Positions 23,836-32,536 of a stretch of 64,000 bases of DNA are shown here, one piece after another (the first letter of the stretch is position 1; every line of letters starts with the position of its first letter). The notes below the pieces were generated by a model. It ran no database searches, was not told the DNA's origin, and saw only the letters and a list, made by a program, of their open reading frames with translations. The position numbers and the translations under genes were made by a program. The stretch is taken from NCBI RefSeq assembly GCF_016862795.1, contig NZ_BONQ01000125.1, forward strand, positions 62,001 to 126,000, in the 5' to 3' direction. This stretch comes from Dactylosporangium siamense. Its GTDB lineage: Bacteria; Actinomycetota; Actinomycetes; Mycobacteriales; Micromonosporaceae.

Positions 23836-26800
23836 TCAGGCGGGTCCGGTGGGCGCGTGCCGGCCGGCAGGGGTGCGGTGGCGGGGGTGCCAGCGGCGGG
23901 TGCGGGACGCGCGGACCAGGCCGGCGCCGAGGAGCAGCATCAGCAGACCGGCCTCGGCCGTGGCGGCGGTGGCGGCGCCGGTGACCGCCAGCGGCGGCGT
24001 CGTGGGCGTCGCCGGTGTCGCGGGAACGGCCGGGGCGACGGTGACGTCGAGGCGCATCGCCCGCACGTTGCCGTCCTTGTCGGCGCCCACCGCGGCGAGG
24101 GTGTGGTCGCCGATCGGGAGCGAGGGCGGCACGACGACGTCGACGGAGAACTCGCCCTTGTCGTCGGTGACCACCGTGCCGAGCGAGACCGGCGAGGAGT
24201 ACACGATGAGCTCGACCGTCGAGTTCGGCGCGTAGCCGCTGCCCTTGAGCGTGATGGTCGCGCCGGGGGCCGTGGGCTTGTCGTCGCTCTGGGGCGTGTC
24301 GAGCTTCTCGTCCGTGACCGGCGGCGTGGCCGGGATCTCCGGCGCGGCCGCGGTCACGCTGCTCGACGGCGTGGACGCGGTCGAGTCACCGCTGGCCGAG
24401 TGGGCCACGACCGTGATCGTGTACGCCTGGTTCGCCTGCGCGCCCAGCACGCAGGTCATCTCACCGATCGCGTCGCAGGTCGCCGGGCCGGGTGAGGCGA
24501 TGGCGGTGTAGCCGGTGATGGCCGCGCCGCCGGTGGGCGGGGCGACCCACGTGACGGTGATGGTCGCCGTCTTCGCCGTGGCGACGACCCCGCTCGGCGC
24601 GGCCGGTGCGGCGAGCGGCGTCACCAGCACCGGGCCGGCCTCGGCGCCCGGGCCCGTGGCCGTCACCGCGCGCACCTTGAGCTGATACGACCTGTCGTTG
24701 ACCAGGCCGGCCACCGTCGCCTTCAGCGCGTCGGTGCCTTCGGTGCCGAGTCCGGTCCAGGCGCCGCCGTCGACCGCCACCTGGTAGCCGGTGATCGCGG
24801 TGCCGCCGGTGTCGGCGGGGGCCTGGAAGGTCAGCGCCGCGGCCTGGTTGCGGGGTGCGGCGGCGAGCCCGACCGGTGCGCCGGCGGTGCCGGCCAGGGT
24901 CAGGGTGACGGCCGCGCTGACCGCGCCGGCGCCGGCGACGTTGCGGGCCCGGACCGCGAACTGGTAGGTCGTGCCGTTGGTCAGCGCCGGACGGCCCGCG
25001 GTGCTGGCCGTGGTGACGGTGGCGGTCAGCGTCCCCGACCCGCCGGGTGACAGCGTCGCCCAGGTGGCGCCGCCGTCGGTGGAGTAGTCGTAGCCGGTGA
25101 TCGGGCTGCCGCCGCTGCCGGGCGTGGAGAACTGCAGCGCCGCGCCGGTCTTGGCGGGTTTCGCGCTCAGCCCGGCGGGCGCGTCCGGGACCGTGAACGG
25201 GGTGACGGTCGCGGCCGTGCTCGGCGTGCCGGCGCCGGCCAGGTTGAGCAGGCGCAGGCGCAGGCTGACCGCGGTGCCGTTGACCAGCGCGGCGCCGCCG
25301 CCGGTCGACTGCGTGGTGATGACGGCGGTGAGGGTCCCGGTGCCGGTCGGGGTCGCGTCGGCCCACGTGGTGCCGCCGTCGGTGGAGTACCGCAGGCCGG
25401 TGACCGGGCTGCCGCCGTCGTCCGCGACCTGGTAGGTGACGGTGACTTTGCGGTCGCCCGGGGTCGTGGTGATCTGGGTCGGGGCGCCCGGCAGGTCCGC
25501 CGCCGGGATGAAGGTCACCGCGTCGCTGGCCGGGCCGGTCCCGAGCTCGTTGGTGGCGCGCAGCCGCAGCTGATAGGTCACGCCGTTGACCAGCCGGGCG
25601 GTGCCGCCGCCGCTGGACACGTTCGTGATCGTGGTCCGGAAGCTCTTGTCGGCGAGCTCGTCGACGTCGTCGGGATCCAGCGCGCGCCAGGTGACGCCGT
25701 TGTCGGTGGAGTAGTCGATCCCGGTGAGGTCCGGGCCGTTCTTGTTCACGCTGAAGGAGAAGGTCACCTGCCGGTTGCCCGGCACGGGCGTGACCGACAC
25801 CGGCTTGGCCGGCGCGGACGCCGGGAGGCTGACCTCGGCCGGGGCGCTGGGCAGGCCGGCGCCCTGGGTGTTCACCGCGCGCACCCGCACCCGCAACGGA
25901 CTGCCGTGCCAGAGCGGGAAGCCGCCGGCGCTGTCGGCGGAGATCACGCCGTGCAGCGTGCCGGTGCCGGTGGTCGTCAGGTCGCGCCAGGAGCTGCCGC
26001 CGTCGGTGGAGTACTGGTACTTGGTGATCGCGCTGTTGCCCGGCCCGGCCGCGGTGAAATCGGCGCCGATGGTGTCGCCGGCCGCCGCCACGGTGAGGTT
26101 GGCCGGCCGGGTGGGTGAGCCGGGCATCGGCAGCTGCACCGTGACCGGCTCGCTGTCGGGGCCGGTGCCGAGCGAGTTGGTCGCCCGGAGGCGGACCTGG
26201 TAGGTCTGCCCGTTCTGCAGCTGGGTGCTGCCGTCGCCGGTCGAGGCGGCGGCGACCGTCGCGGTCGTGGTCCAGTCCATCTTGTTGAACGCGAACGGTG
26301 ACAGCGGCCGCCAGTCGGTGCCGTTGTTCGTCGAATACGCGTAGCCGGTGATCTCGTCGCCGTTGTCCGGCGCCTTCCAGTCCAGCGTGATCGCCTGGTC
26401 GCCCGGGTCGCCGTGCACGTCGTAGGGCTCGCCCGGCGCGGTCGGCGCGAGGCTGACCTCGCCGGCGCCGCTGGGCAGGCCCGGACCCTGGGCGTTGACC
26501 GCTCGGACGCGGACGCGGTACGGCTGCCCGGGGTGCAGCGGGCCGCCGTCGCCGCTGTCGATGCTCAGCGAGGCCAGCAACGGTCCCGCCCCGGTGGTCG
26601 TGGTGTCCTTCCAGCTCCAGCCGTCGTCGGTGGAGTACTGGTACTTGAGGATCGCGCTGGTGCCCTGGTTCGGCGCGGTGAAGCTGACCTCGATGGTCCC
26701 GCCGGCCACCGTCGCGGCGAGCGAGCCGGGCGCGGCGGGTGAGCCGGCGTTGGGCAGGCCCGCGGCGACGGTCTGGCTGTCCGGCCCGGTGCCGAGGACG

Positions 26801-29373
26801 TTGCGGGCCCGCACCCGGACCTGGTAGGTCACCCCGCTCGCCAGGGCCGTCGTGCCGTCGCCGGTGGACCGGTTGGTGATGGTGGCGGTGAGCTGCCAGT
26901 CGCCGGTGACGCCGGTCAGCGGCTGCCACTGCCCGGCGTTGTCGGTGGTGTACTCCCAGGCGGTGATCGGGCTGCCGTTGTCCGTCGGGGCCTTGAAGTT
27001 CAGCGTCAGCGACCCGCTGCCCGGCACGGTGCGCAGGTCGAACGGCTCGCCCGGCGCGGACGGTGGGAGGCTGACCTCGGCGGCGGCGCTGGGCAGGCCG
27101 GGGCCCTGGGTGTTCACGGCGCGGATGCGGACGCGGTACGTGTTGGCGCGGGCGAACGGGTAGCTGCTGTTGCTCTCCACGGTCAGCTCGGCGTGCAGCG
27201 GCCCGGCGCCGGTGGTCGGGGTGTCCTTCCAGGTGCCGCCGCCGTCGGTGGAGTACTGGTACTTGAGGATCGTGCTGGTGCCCTGGTCGGCTGCGGTGAA
27301 GTCGACCCCGAGGTTGTTGCCGGCCGGGGCGGCGGTGACGGAGCCGGGTGCCGCGGGCGAGCCGGCGGCGGGCAGGCCGGCCGTGACGGTGTCGCTGTCC
27401 TGGCCGGTGCCGATGGCGTTGCTGGCGCGCACGCGGATCTGGTACGTCCCGCCGGCCGCGAGCGGTGTCGAGCCGTCGCCCGTGCTCTGGTTGGTGATGA
27501 CGGCGGAGCGCTGCATGTCGCCGGTGACGCCGGTGAGTGCCCGCCAGTGCGCGCCGTTGTCGGTGGTGTACTCGAAGCCGGTGATCGGGCTGCCGTTGTC
27601 GGGCACCCCGTCGAACGTGAGCGCGAAGCCGCCCTCCGCGCGGGGCACGGCGACGAGGCGGTAGGTCTGGCCGGGCGCGGTCGCCGGCAGCGTCACCTCC
27701 GCGGCGGCGCTGGGCAGGCCGGGCCCCTGGGTGTTCACGGCGCGCAGGCGGACCCGGTAGGGCTGGCCGGGATAGAGCCGGAATCCGGTCCCGCTCTCGT
27801 TCGACAGCTCGGTGTGCATCGAGCCGTTGGCGCTGGTGGTCGTCGCGTCGGCCCAGGAGCCGCCGTCGTCGGTGGAGTACTGGTACTTGACGATCTGGCT
27901 GGTGCCCTGGTTCGGCGCGGAGAAGTCCAGCTTGATCTTGTCGCCGGCGGCGGACGGCGCCCCGGTGACCGATCCGGGGGCCGCGGGCGAGCCGGCCGCG
28001 GGCAGGCTCGCGGAGACGGTCTGGCTGTCCTGCCCGGCGCCGAGCGCGTTGCGGGCCCGCACGCGGATCTGGTACGTCACGCCGCTGGCCAGGGCCGTCG
28101 AGCCGTCGCCGGTGGACCGGTTGGTGATGGTGGCCGTCTTCTGCCAGTCGCCGGTGACGCCGGTCAGCGGCTGCCACTGCCCGCCGTTGTCGGTGGTGTA
28201 CTCCCAGGCGGTGATCGGGCTGCCGTTGTCCGCCGGATTCTTGAAGCTCAGCGTCATGGACCCGTTGCCGGGCACGGCCCGCAGGTCGAACGGCGCGCCG
28301 GGTTCGGTCGCTGCCAGGGTCACCTCGTCGGCGGCGCTGGGCAGGCCGGCGCCCTCGGTGTTCACGGCGCGGACCCGGATGCGGTACATGCGGCCGCGGG
28401 CGAACCCGAAGCTGCTGTTGCTCTCCACGGTCAGCTCGGCGTGCAGCGGTCCCGCCCCGGTCGTCGTGGTGTCCTTCCAGGTGCTGCCGCCGTCGGACGA
28501 GTACTGGTACTTGACGATCGCGCTGTTGCCCGGGCTCGGCGCGGTGAAGTCGACCCCGACGTTCGCGCCGGCCGCGGCGGCGGTGACGGAGCCGGGTGCC
28601 GCGGGCGCGCCCGGGTCGGGGATGGCGACCGTGAACGTGTCGGTGTGCTGCCCCTGCCCGGCGTTGCTCGACGCCCGGATGCGCAGCTGGTACTGCTGGC
28701 CGGCCTGGAGCGCGGTGCTGCCGTCGCCGGTGGACTGGTTGGTGACGGTCGCCGCGAGGGGGCCCATGCCCGTGACGGTGAGCGGTTGCCAGTGCAGCCC
28801 GTTGTCGGTGGAGTACTCCCAGCCGGTGATCGTGCTGCCGTAGTCCCGCGGGTAGGGGAAGCTCAGCTCGATGGCGCCGCCCTGCACGTCCGTGGTGATC
28901 GGCATGGGCGCGTCGGGCGCCTTCGGCGGGATCGTCGTGGCGTAGGCGTCGCTGGCCGGGCCCGGGCCCTCGGCGTTGACCGCCCGCACCTTGAGGTTGT
29001 ACTGGATGTTGTAGCCCAGCGGGTTGGTGCCGTCGCCGGCGGACTCCTTGGAGATCGTCGCCTGCTTCGTCGTGGTGCCGGTCAGGCCGGTCAGCGGTTT
29101 CCAGGTGGTGCCGTCGTCGGTCGAGTAGTCGTAGCCGGTGATCGCGCTGCCGCCGTCGCCGGCCGCGTCGAAGGAGAGCATCAGCACGCCGTCGCCGGTC
29201 CCGGCGGTCAGCCCGGTCACCTTGTCGGGCGCGGCGGCCAGGAGCTCCGCCTGGGCGCTGGGGGTCGCCTCGACGCGCGGCGCGGCGTGCGCCGGCGTCG
29301 TCCAGATGATGGCGGGCGTGCCGGCGGTGAGCAGCAGCGCTCCCATGACGGAGAGCCGACGCGGAGAGCGCAT
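23836..29373 (-). CDS. giant cell-wall-anchored protein with 16 fibronectin III-like domains and LAxTG sorting signal
   Basis: An 1845-residue surface protein. The signal peptide ends TPAHAAP near residue 31. Sixteen about 95-residue fibronectin type III-like domains run from about residue 50 to 1670, each with a YSTDxGxxW core. Domains 3-12 alternate between two subtypes (PAAPGSV...KYQYSTDGG and APGEPFDL...WEYTTDN). An Ig-like domain follows (ATITLKGSGYAPNSTVEL). The C-terminus LAVTG (1795-1799) with a hydrophobic stretch and an arginine-rich tail is a class E sortase signal. No enzyme domain is present, so adhesion or a structural surface role is inferred. No sortase is encoded in the window. 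ATG 29373 lacks a clear ribosome site; M10 is an alternative. Confidence 0.9.
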   Translation of the reverse strand: MRSPRRLSVMGALLLTAGTPAIIWTTPAHAAPRVEATPSAQAELLAAAPDKVTGLTAGTGDGVLMLSFDAAGDGGSAITGYDYSTDDGTTWKPLTGLTGTTTKQATISKESAGDGTNPLGYNIQYNLKVRAVNAEGPGPASDAYATTIPPKAPDAPMPITTDVQGGAIELSFPYPRDYGSTITGWEYSTDNGLHWQPLTVTGMGPLAATVTNQSTGDGSTALQAGQQYQLRIRASSNAGQGQHTDTFTVAIPDPGAPAAPGSVTAAAAGANVGVDFTAPSPGNSAIVKYQYSSDGGSTWKDTTTTGAGPLHAELTVESNSSFGFARGRMYRIRVRAVNTEGAGLPSAADEVTLAATEPGAPFDLRAVPGNGSMTLSFKNPADNGSPITAWEYTTDNGGQWQPLTGVTGDWQKTATITNRSTGDGSTALASGVTYQIRVRARNALGAGQDSQTVSASLPAAGSPAAPGSVTGAPSAAGDKIKLDFSAPNQGTSQIVKYQYSTDDGGSWADATTTSANGSMHTELSNESGTGFRLYPGQPYRVRLRAVNTQGPGLPSAAAEVTLPATAPGQTYRLVAVPRAEGGFALTFDGVPDNGSPITGFEYTTDNGAHWRALTGVTGDMQRSAVITNQSTGDGSTPLAAGGTYQIRVRASNAIGTGQDSDTVTAGLPAAGSPAAPGSVTAAPAGNNLGVDFTAADQGTSTILKYQYSTDGGGTWKDTPTTGAGPLHAELTVESNSSYPFARANTYRVRIRAVNTQGPGLPSAAAEVSLPPSAPGEPFDLRTVPGSGSLTLNFKAPTDNGSPITAWEYTTDNAGQWQPLTGVTGDWQLTATITNRSTGDGTTALASGVTYQVRVRARNVLGTGPDSQTVAAGLPNAGSPAAPGSLAATVAGGTIEVSFTAPNQGTSAILKYQYSTDDGWSWKDTTTTGAGPLLASLSIDSGDGGPLHPGQPYRVRVRAVNAQGPGLPSGAGEVSLAPTAPGEPYDVHGDPGDQAITLDWKAPDNGDEITGYAYSTNNGTDWRPLSPFAFNKMDWTTTATVAAASTGDGSTQLQNGQTYQVRLRATNSLGTGPDSEPVTVQLPMPGSPTRPANLTVAAAGDTIGADFTAAGPGNSAITKYQYSTDGGSSWRDLTTTGTGTLHGVISADSAGGFPLWHGSPLRVRVRAVNTQGAGLPSAPAEVSLPASAPAKPVSVTPVPGNRQVTFSFSVNKNGPDLTGIDYSTDNGVTWRALDPDDVDELADKSFRTTITNVSSGGGTARLVNGVTYQLRLRATNELGTGPASDAVTFIPAADLPGAPTQITTTPGDRKVTVTYQVADDGGSPVTGLRYSTDGGTTWADATPTGTGTLTAVITTQSTGGGAALVNGTAVSLRLRLLNLAGAGTPSTAATVTPFTVPDAPAGLSAKPAKTGAALQFSTPGSGGSPITGYDYSTDGGATWATLSPGGSGTLTATVTTASTAGRPALTNGTTYQFAVRARNVAGAGAVSAAVTLTLAGTAGAPVGLAAAPRNQAAALTFQAPADTGGTAITGYQVAVDGGAWTGLGTEGTDALKATVAGLVNDRSYQLKVRAVTATGPGAEAGPVLVTPLAAPAAPSGVVATAKTATITVTWVAPPTGGAAITGYTAIASPGPATCDAIGEMTCVLGAQANQAYTITVVAHSASGDSTASTPSSSVTAAAPEIPATPPVTDEKLDTPQSDDKPTAPGATITLKGSGYAPNSTVELIVYSSPVSLGTVVTDDKGEFSVDVVVPPSLPIGDHTLAAVGADKDGNVRAMRLDVTVAPAVPATPATPTTPPLAVTGAATAATAEAGLLMLLLGAGLVRASRTRRWHPRHRTPAGRHAPTGPA
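24360..29225 (-). repeat. tandem FN3-domain coding repeats, two-domain super-repeat of about 620 bp
   Basis: The domain array is repetitive at the DNA level. The motif CGCCGGTGACGCCGGT recurs at about 26900, 27520 and 28150, spaced 618 and 630 bp apart, which equals two fibronectin-like domains. Homology between units is highest from about 26400 to 28600 and decays towards both ends, suggesting growth by internal duplication. Confidence 0.85.
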
Positions 29374-29662
29374 GAAGGCACCACAATCCTACGTGGAGTA
29401 TTGTCATGCGCACTATATGTAGTCAGCTCGCATGCAGTGCGGTATTCGGCCCGGAACGTGCGGTGGCCGGGACCCGCGGGTCAGCGTTCGCGCAGCCGGC
29501 CGCGGACCGCCTCGCCGCAGGGTGGCGGTTCGTTGACCGGCGGTGAGCGGATCGGTACATTGCTGCCGCGAGCCGCGGTGGGAGCCGAGCGGCCGGTGCG
29601 GCGGACAGGCCGCGTGACCGGCGTGCGCCAGTGCCCGATCCGCACCCCGCCATGGAGGCTCG
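29374..29662. promoter_or_regulatory. AT-richer divergent promoter region with inverted repeats
   Basis: This 289-bp gap separates the giant surface-protein gene from the CBM2 gene. Near the former it holds ACAAT-N12-ATTGT (29383-29404) and ACTA-TATG-TAGT (29412-29423), in the least GC-rich stretch of the neighbourhood. A regulator dimer site is plausible. Nothing gene-like was seen in the rest, and GGAGG near 29655 serves the CBM2 gene. Confidence 0.5.
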
Positions 29663-30073
29663 ATGTCCCGTCCCACCCGCCTGCTCGTCACAGCCGCGCT
29701 CCTACCGGTCGCCTGGGCGGCGCCCGCAGTCATGCTTCCGCCGGTCGCCTGGGCGGCGCAGGCGCCCGCCACGGTCGCCTGCGCCTACTCGTTCGTCGCC
29801 TGGCCCGGCGGCTTCGTCGCGGACCTCACGATCACCAACCACGGCCCGGCCGTCAACGGCTGGACGGCCCGGTGGACGATGCCCACCGCGACCGCCAACC
29901 TCGGTGTCTGGCAGGCGACGATGTCGCAGGCCGACCCGTTCACGTTGACGGCGACGAACCTGCCCTACAACGCGGTCATCGACACCGGTCGGTCGGTGCG
30001 GTTCGGCTGGACCGCGTCGGCGGCGAGCACGGAGGCGCCGGCGGACATCACGGTCAACGGTGTGCCGTGCTGA
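29663..30073 (+). CDS. small secreted CBM2 (cellulose-binding) protein
   Basis: A 136-residue exported protein with a signal peptide (about 1-32) and a single family 2 carbohydrate-binding module. Supporting features are the early Cys (VACAYSF), 'GGFVADLTITNHGPAVNGW', 'WTARWTMP' and the terminal Cys (GVPC). The first and last cysteines normally form the CBM2 disulfide. There is no catalytic domain or linker, so it resembles a free cellulose- or chitin-binding protein. The conserved surface tryptophans (NGW, WQA) are present. GGAGG stands upstream of the ATG. The coding end overlaps the STAND regulator gene by 20 bp in antisense. An accessory role beside the FN3 proteins is inference. Confidence 0.88.
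   Translation: MSRPTRLLVTAALLPVAWAAPAVMLPPVAWAAQAPATVACAYSFVAWPGGFVADLTITNHGPAVNGWTARWTMPTATANLGVWQATMSQADPFTLTATNLPYNAVIDTGRSVRFGWTASAASTEAPADITVNGVPC
29704..29758 (+). repeat. 19-bp direct repeat inside the signal-peptide coding region
   Basis: CCGGTCGCCTGGGCGGCGC occurs at 29704-29722 and 29740-29758, in frame, 36 bp apart. It encodes PVAWAA twice, so the signal peptide carries a 12-residue internal duplication with two possible cleavage sites. Confidence 0.85.
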
Positions 30074-32459
30074 GGTGACGACCGGCGCTGCGCTCCTGGC
30101 CGTCCAGGGCGCCCGCCAGGCCGTGCCGGTCGCCGGTGCGTTCGGCGAGGGCGCGGGCGGCCGCGAACCGGCGCGCCGCCGCGTCCGGGCGGCCGGTGGC
30201 CAGGAGCACGTCGCCGAGGGTGTTGAGCGTCTCGACCTCGAGGCCGCACTCGCCGGTCGCGCGGCTGAGGGCAAGGGCGCGCCGCAGGTGCCCGAGCGCC
30301 CGGTGATGCCGGCCGGCGCGGTGCAGCGCCGCGCCGATCGTCCCGTGGGCGCTGCCCTCGCCGCCGCGGTCACCGGCCGCGACGCAGCTCGCCAGGGCCT
30401 GCCGGAGGTGGGCGAGGGCCTGGTCGTGCCGGCCGGTCAGGCTCTCCACGGCGCCGAGGTTGCCCAGCGCGTAGCCTTCGAGCCGCCGGTCGCCGAGCTC
30501 GGCGAAGAGGTTCGCGGCGCACCGGAGCTGCGTTTCGGCCTTCGCGTAGTCGTTGCCGCGGTGGTACGTGAAGCCGAGGTTGAGCAGTTGCGCGGCTTCG
30601 CCGTGCCGGTCGCCGGCGGCCTGGTACATGGCGAGGGCGTCGCGGAGCCGGGCCGCGGCCTCCTCGTGGTCGCCGAGCCGCTCGTGCACCAGCGCGAGCC
30701 GGGCGGTCGCGCGGGCCTCGCCGGCGGTGTCGCCGGTGGTGCGGTGCCCACGCAGCGACCGTCCGAAGTGGACCTCCGCCAGGTGGTGCTCACCGAGCAG
30801 CCAGTGGACCGCACCGAGGTTTGTGTGCGCGTCGGCGTCGTCGTGCGCCGCGGCGGCGGTGTGCACGGTGAGCGCGTCCCGGTAGTGCCCGCCGACCTCC
30901 AGGTAGCGCCACAGGACGCGGGACAGCTCGACGGCGGCACGGGTCCCGGAGAGGGCGACCAGCGCGGCGCGTTCCCGGTCCAGCCACCGCTGCGCCCGCT
31001 CCGGTGTGTCCACAGTAGACTCCCCGGTGACGCCCGGGAGGTCGTGCGGGAACAGGGTCGCGGCGGCCAGCGTCGCAGTGCGCACCAGGTGGGCGGTGAG
31101 CCGGTCGAGCGCGGCTGCCGAGACGTCGCCGGCGAGCTGCCCGGCGAGGTCGACGCTGTGCGCGTGCAGCAGGTCGTGCATGCCGTAACCGCCGGCGCCG
31201 GCCGGTTCGACGAGATGCGCGCGGGCCAGCTCGTCGAGCAGCGCCCGGCCGCCGGCCGGCGGCACCCCGGCGAGCGCGGCCGCCGCGGCCGAGTCGACGA
31301 TCCGACCCGGATGCAGCCCGAGCAGCTGGAAGGCGCCCGCCCCGGCCGGGCTCAGCTGCCGCAACGACCAGGAGAACACCGACCGCAGCGCGGTGCGCGG
31401 GTCGCCGCCGGCGTCGAACGCGTCGAGGCCCGGCCGGTCGTGGAGCTCCGCGGCGAAGTGCGGGGTCGCGGCGACCCGCAACGCCAGTGGCAGTCCCGCG
31501 CAGCGCTCGGCGAGCCGCGACGCGGTGCCCGCGGGGACGCCCGGGCCGGCCAGCCGCCGCAGCAGGGCGAGCGAGTCGGCCCGGCCCAGGCGGCCGAGGT
31601 GGACGGGGTGCACGCCGTCGCGGGCGACCAGCCCGGCGAGCGCGTCCCGGCTGGTCACCACCACGACGCAGGTCCCGGTGCCGGGCAGCAGCGGGCGGAC
31701 CTGCTCGGCGGTGGAGGCGTTGTCCAGCAGCACCAGCAGCCGCCGGCCGGCCACCGCCGTGCGGTAGCACGCGGCCCGCTCGGCGGTCGCGGCCGGGATC
31801 CCGGTGGCGGGGACGCCGAGACCGCGCAGGAACCCGGCGAGCGCGTCGCCGGCGTCGACGGGCTGCCGCGGGTCGTACCCGCGCAGGTCGACGTACAGCT
31901 GGCCGTCGGGGAACCGGGCGGCGACCCGGTGCGCCCAGTGCACCGCGAGCGCCGTCTTGCCCACGCCGGCGGTGCCGGCGATCAGCGCGGCCCGCGGCCC
32001 GGTGCCGACGAGGTTGCCGTCGAGGACGCCGTCGAGGTCGGCGAGTCGCGCCGTGCGGCCGGTGAACGCGGGCACGTCCGCCGGCAGCTGCCGCGGGACG
32101 GCGGAGGTAGGTGCCGGCGGCACCGGCGGTGCCTGGCGGCGGCCCTCCTCGACCCGGTCGCGGGCGGTGGCGAGGGCGCCCTGCTCGGCCGGTGCCGCGC
32201 CGAGCAGGCGGACCAGGACGTCGAGCCGGTCGGTCGGCGGCAGCACCCGCCCGGCGAGGTATCCGCCGATGATCCCGTGCGACCAGCCGGTGGCCGCGGC
32301 CAGCTCCCGGTAGGTCAGTTCGGCGCCGCCGCGCCGGCGGGCGTCGCGGCGGCGCAGCTCGCGCAGCAGCCGGGCCAGGTCCTCGGTCGTGCGCGCACCC
32401 GCGACCGCGCCCGGCGCCAGGAGGGCGTCGGGCGGGTCGGTGCGGGCGCGGCTGTCGAT
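30054..32459 (-). CDS. HTH-NB-ARC-TPR (STAND) regulator, probable ATC start
   Basis: An about 801-residue regulator. A helix-turn-helix lies at about residues 22-75 (LTYRELAAATGWSHGII, 'GGYLAGRVLPPTDRLDVLV'). An NB-ARC ATPase follows with Walker A GTAGVGKTAL (about 161-170) and 'RLLVLLDNASTAEQV'. At least six tetratricopeptide repeats end the protein (AHTNLGAVHWLLGEHHLAEV and similar). STAND proteins switch between ADP and ATP forms on ligand binding. No ATG, GTG or TTG is in frame upstream of GTG 32246, which falls inside the HTH. ATC 32459 has TACGCT six nt upstream, the same layout as leaderless starts here, so I use it. If GTG is used, the HTH is lost. It lies between two CBM2 genes. Confidence 0.85.
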   Translation of the reverse strand: MDSRARTDPPDALLAPGAVAGARTTEDLARLLRELRRRDARRRGGAELTYRELAAATGWSHGIIGGYLAGRVLPPTDRLDVLVRLLGAAPAEQGALATARDRVEEGRRQAPPVPPAPTSAVPRQLPADVPAFTGRTARLADLDGVLDGNLVGTGPRAALIAGTAGVGKTALAVHWAHRVAARFPDGQLYVDLRGYDPRQPVDAGDALAGFLRGLGVPATGIPAATAERAACYRTAVAGRRLLVLLDNASTAEQVRPLLPGTGTCVVVVTSRDALAGLVARDGVHPVHLGRLGRADSLALLRRLAGPGVPAGTASRLAERCAGLPLALRVAATPHFAAELHDRPGLDAFDAGGDPRTALRSVFSWSLRQLSPAGAGAFQLLGLHPGRIVDSAAAAALAGVPPAGGRALLDELARAHLVEPAGAGGYGMHDLLHAHSVDLAGQLAGDVSAAALDRLTAHLVRTATLAAATLFPHDLPGVTGESTVDTPERAQRWLDRERAALVALSGTRAAVELSRVLWRYLEVGGHYRDALTVHTAAAAHDDADAHTNLGAVHWLLGEHHLAEVHFGRSLRGHRTTGDTAGEARATARLALVHERLGDHEEAAARLRDALAMYQAAGDRHGEAAQLLNLGFTYHRGNDYAKAETQLRCAANLFAELGDRRLEGYALGNLGAVESLTGRHDQALAHLRQALASCVAAGDRGGEGSAHGTIGAALHRAGRHHRALGHLRRALALSRATGECGLEVETLNTLGDVLLATGRPDAAARRFAAARALAERTGDRHGLAGALDGQERSAGRHLSTAHR

Positions 32460-32471
32460 GCCGGCAGCGTA
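32460..32471 (-). promoter_or_regulatory. leaderless-type -10 element before ATC
   Basis: On the - strand, TACGCT (32471-32466) is followed by six nt and then ATC 32459. The TANNNT-N6/7-start spacing equals that found at ATG or GTG starts of several other genes in the window. Confidence 0.5.
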
Positions 32472-32536
32472 GGCCGGGGGAGCGGTGCGGTGCGCGGGGC
32501 TTCCCCGGCGGTCGGCCCGCGCCGCAGGTCACGGCG

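Noticed and set aside
24360-29225. CRISPR-like tandem repeats
   Set aside because: The repeats are in frame, about 620 bp long and encode FN3 domains; there are no short spacers.
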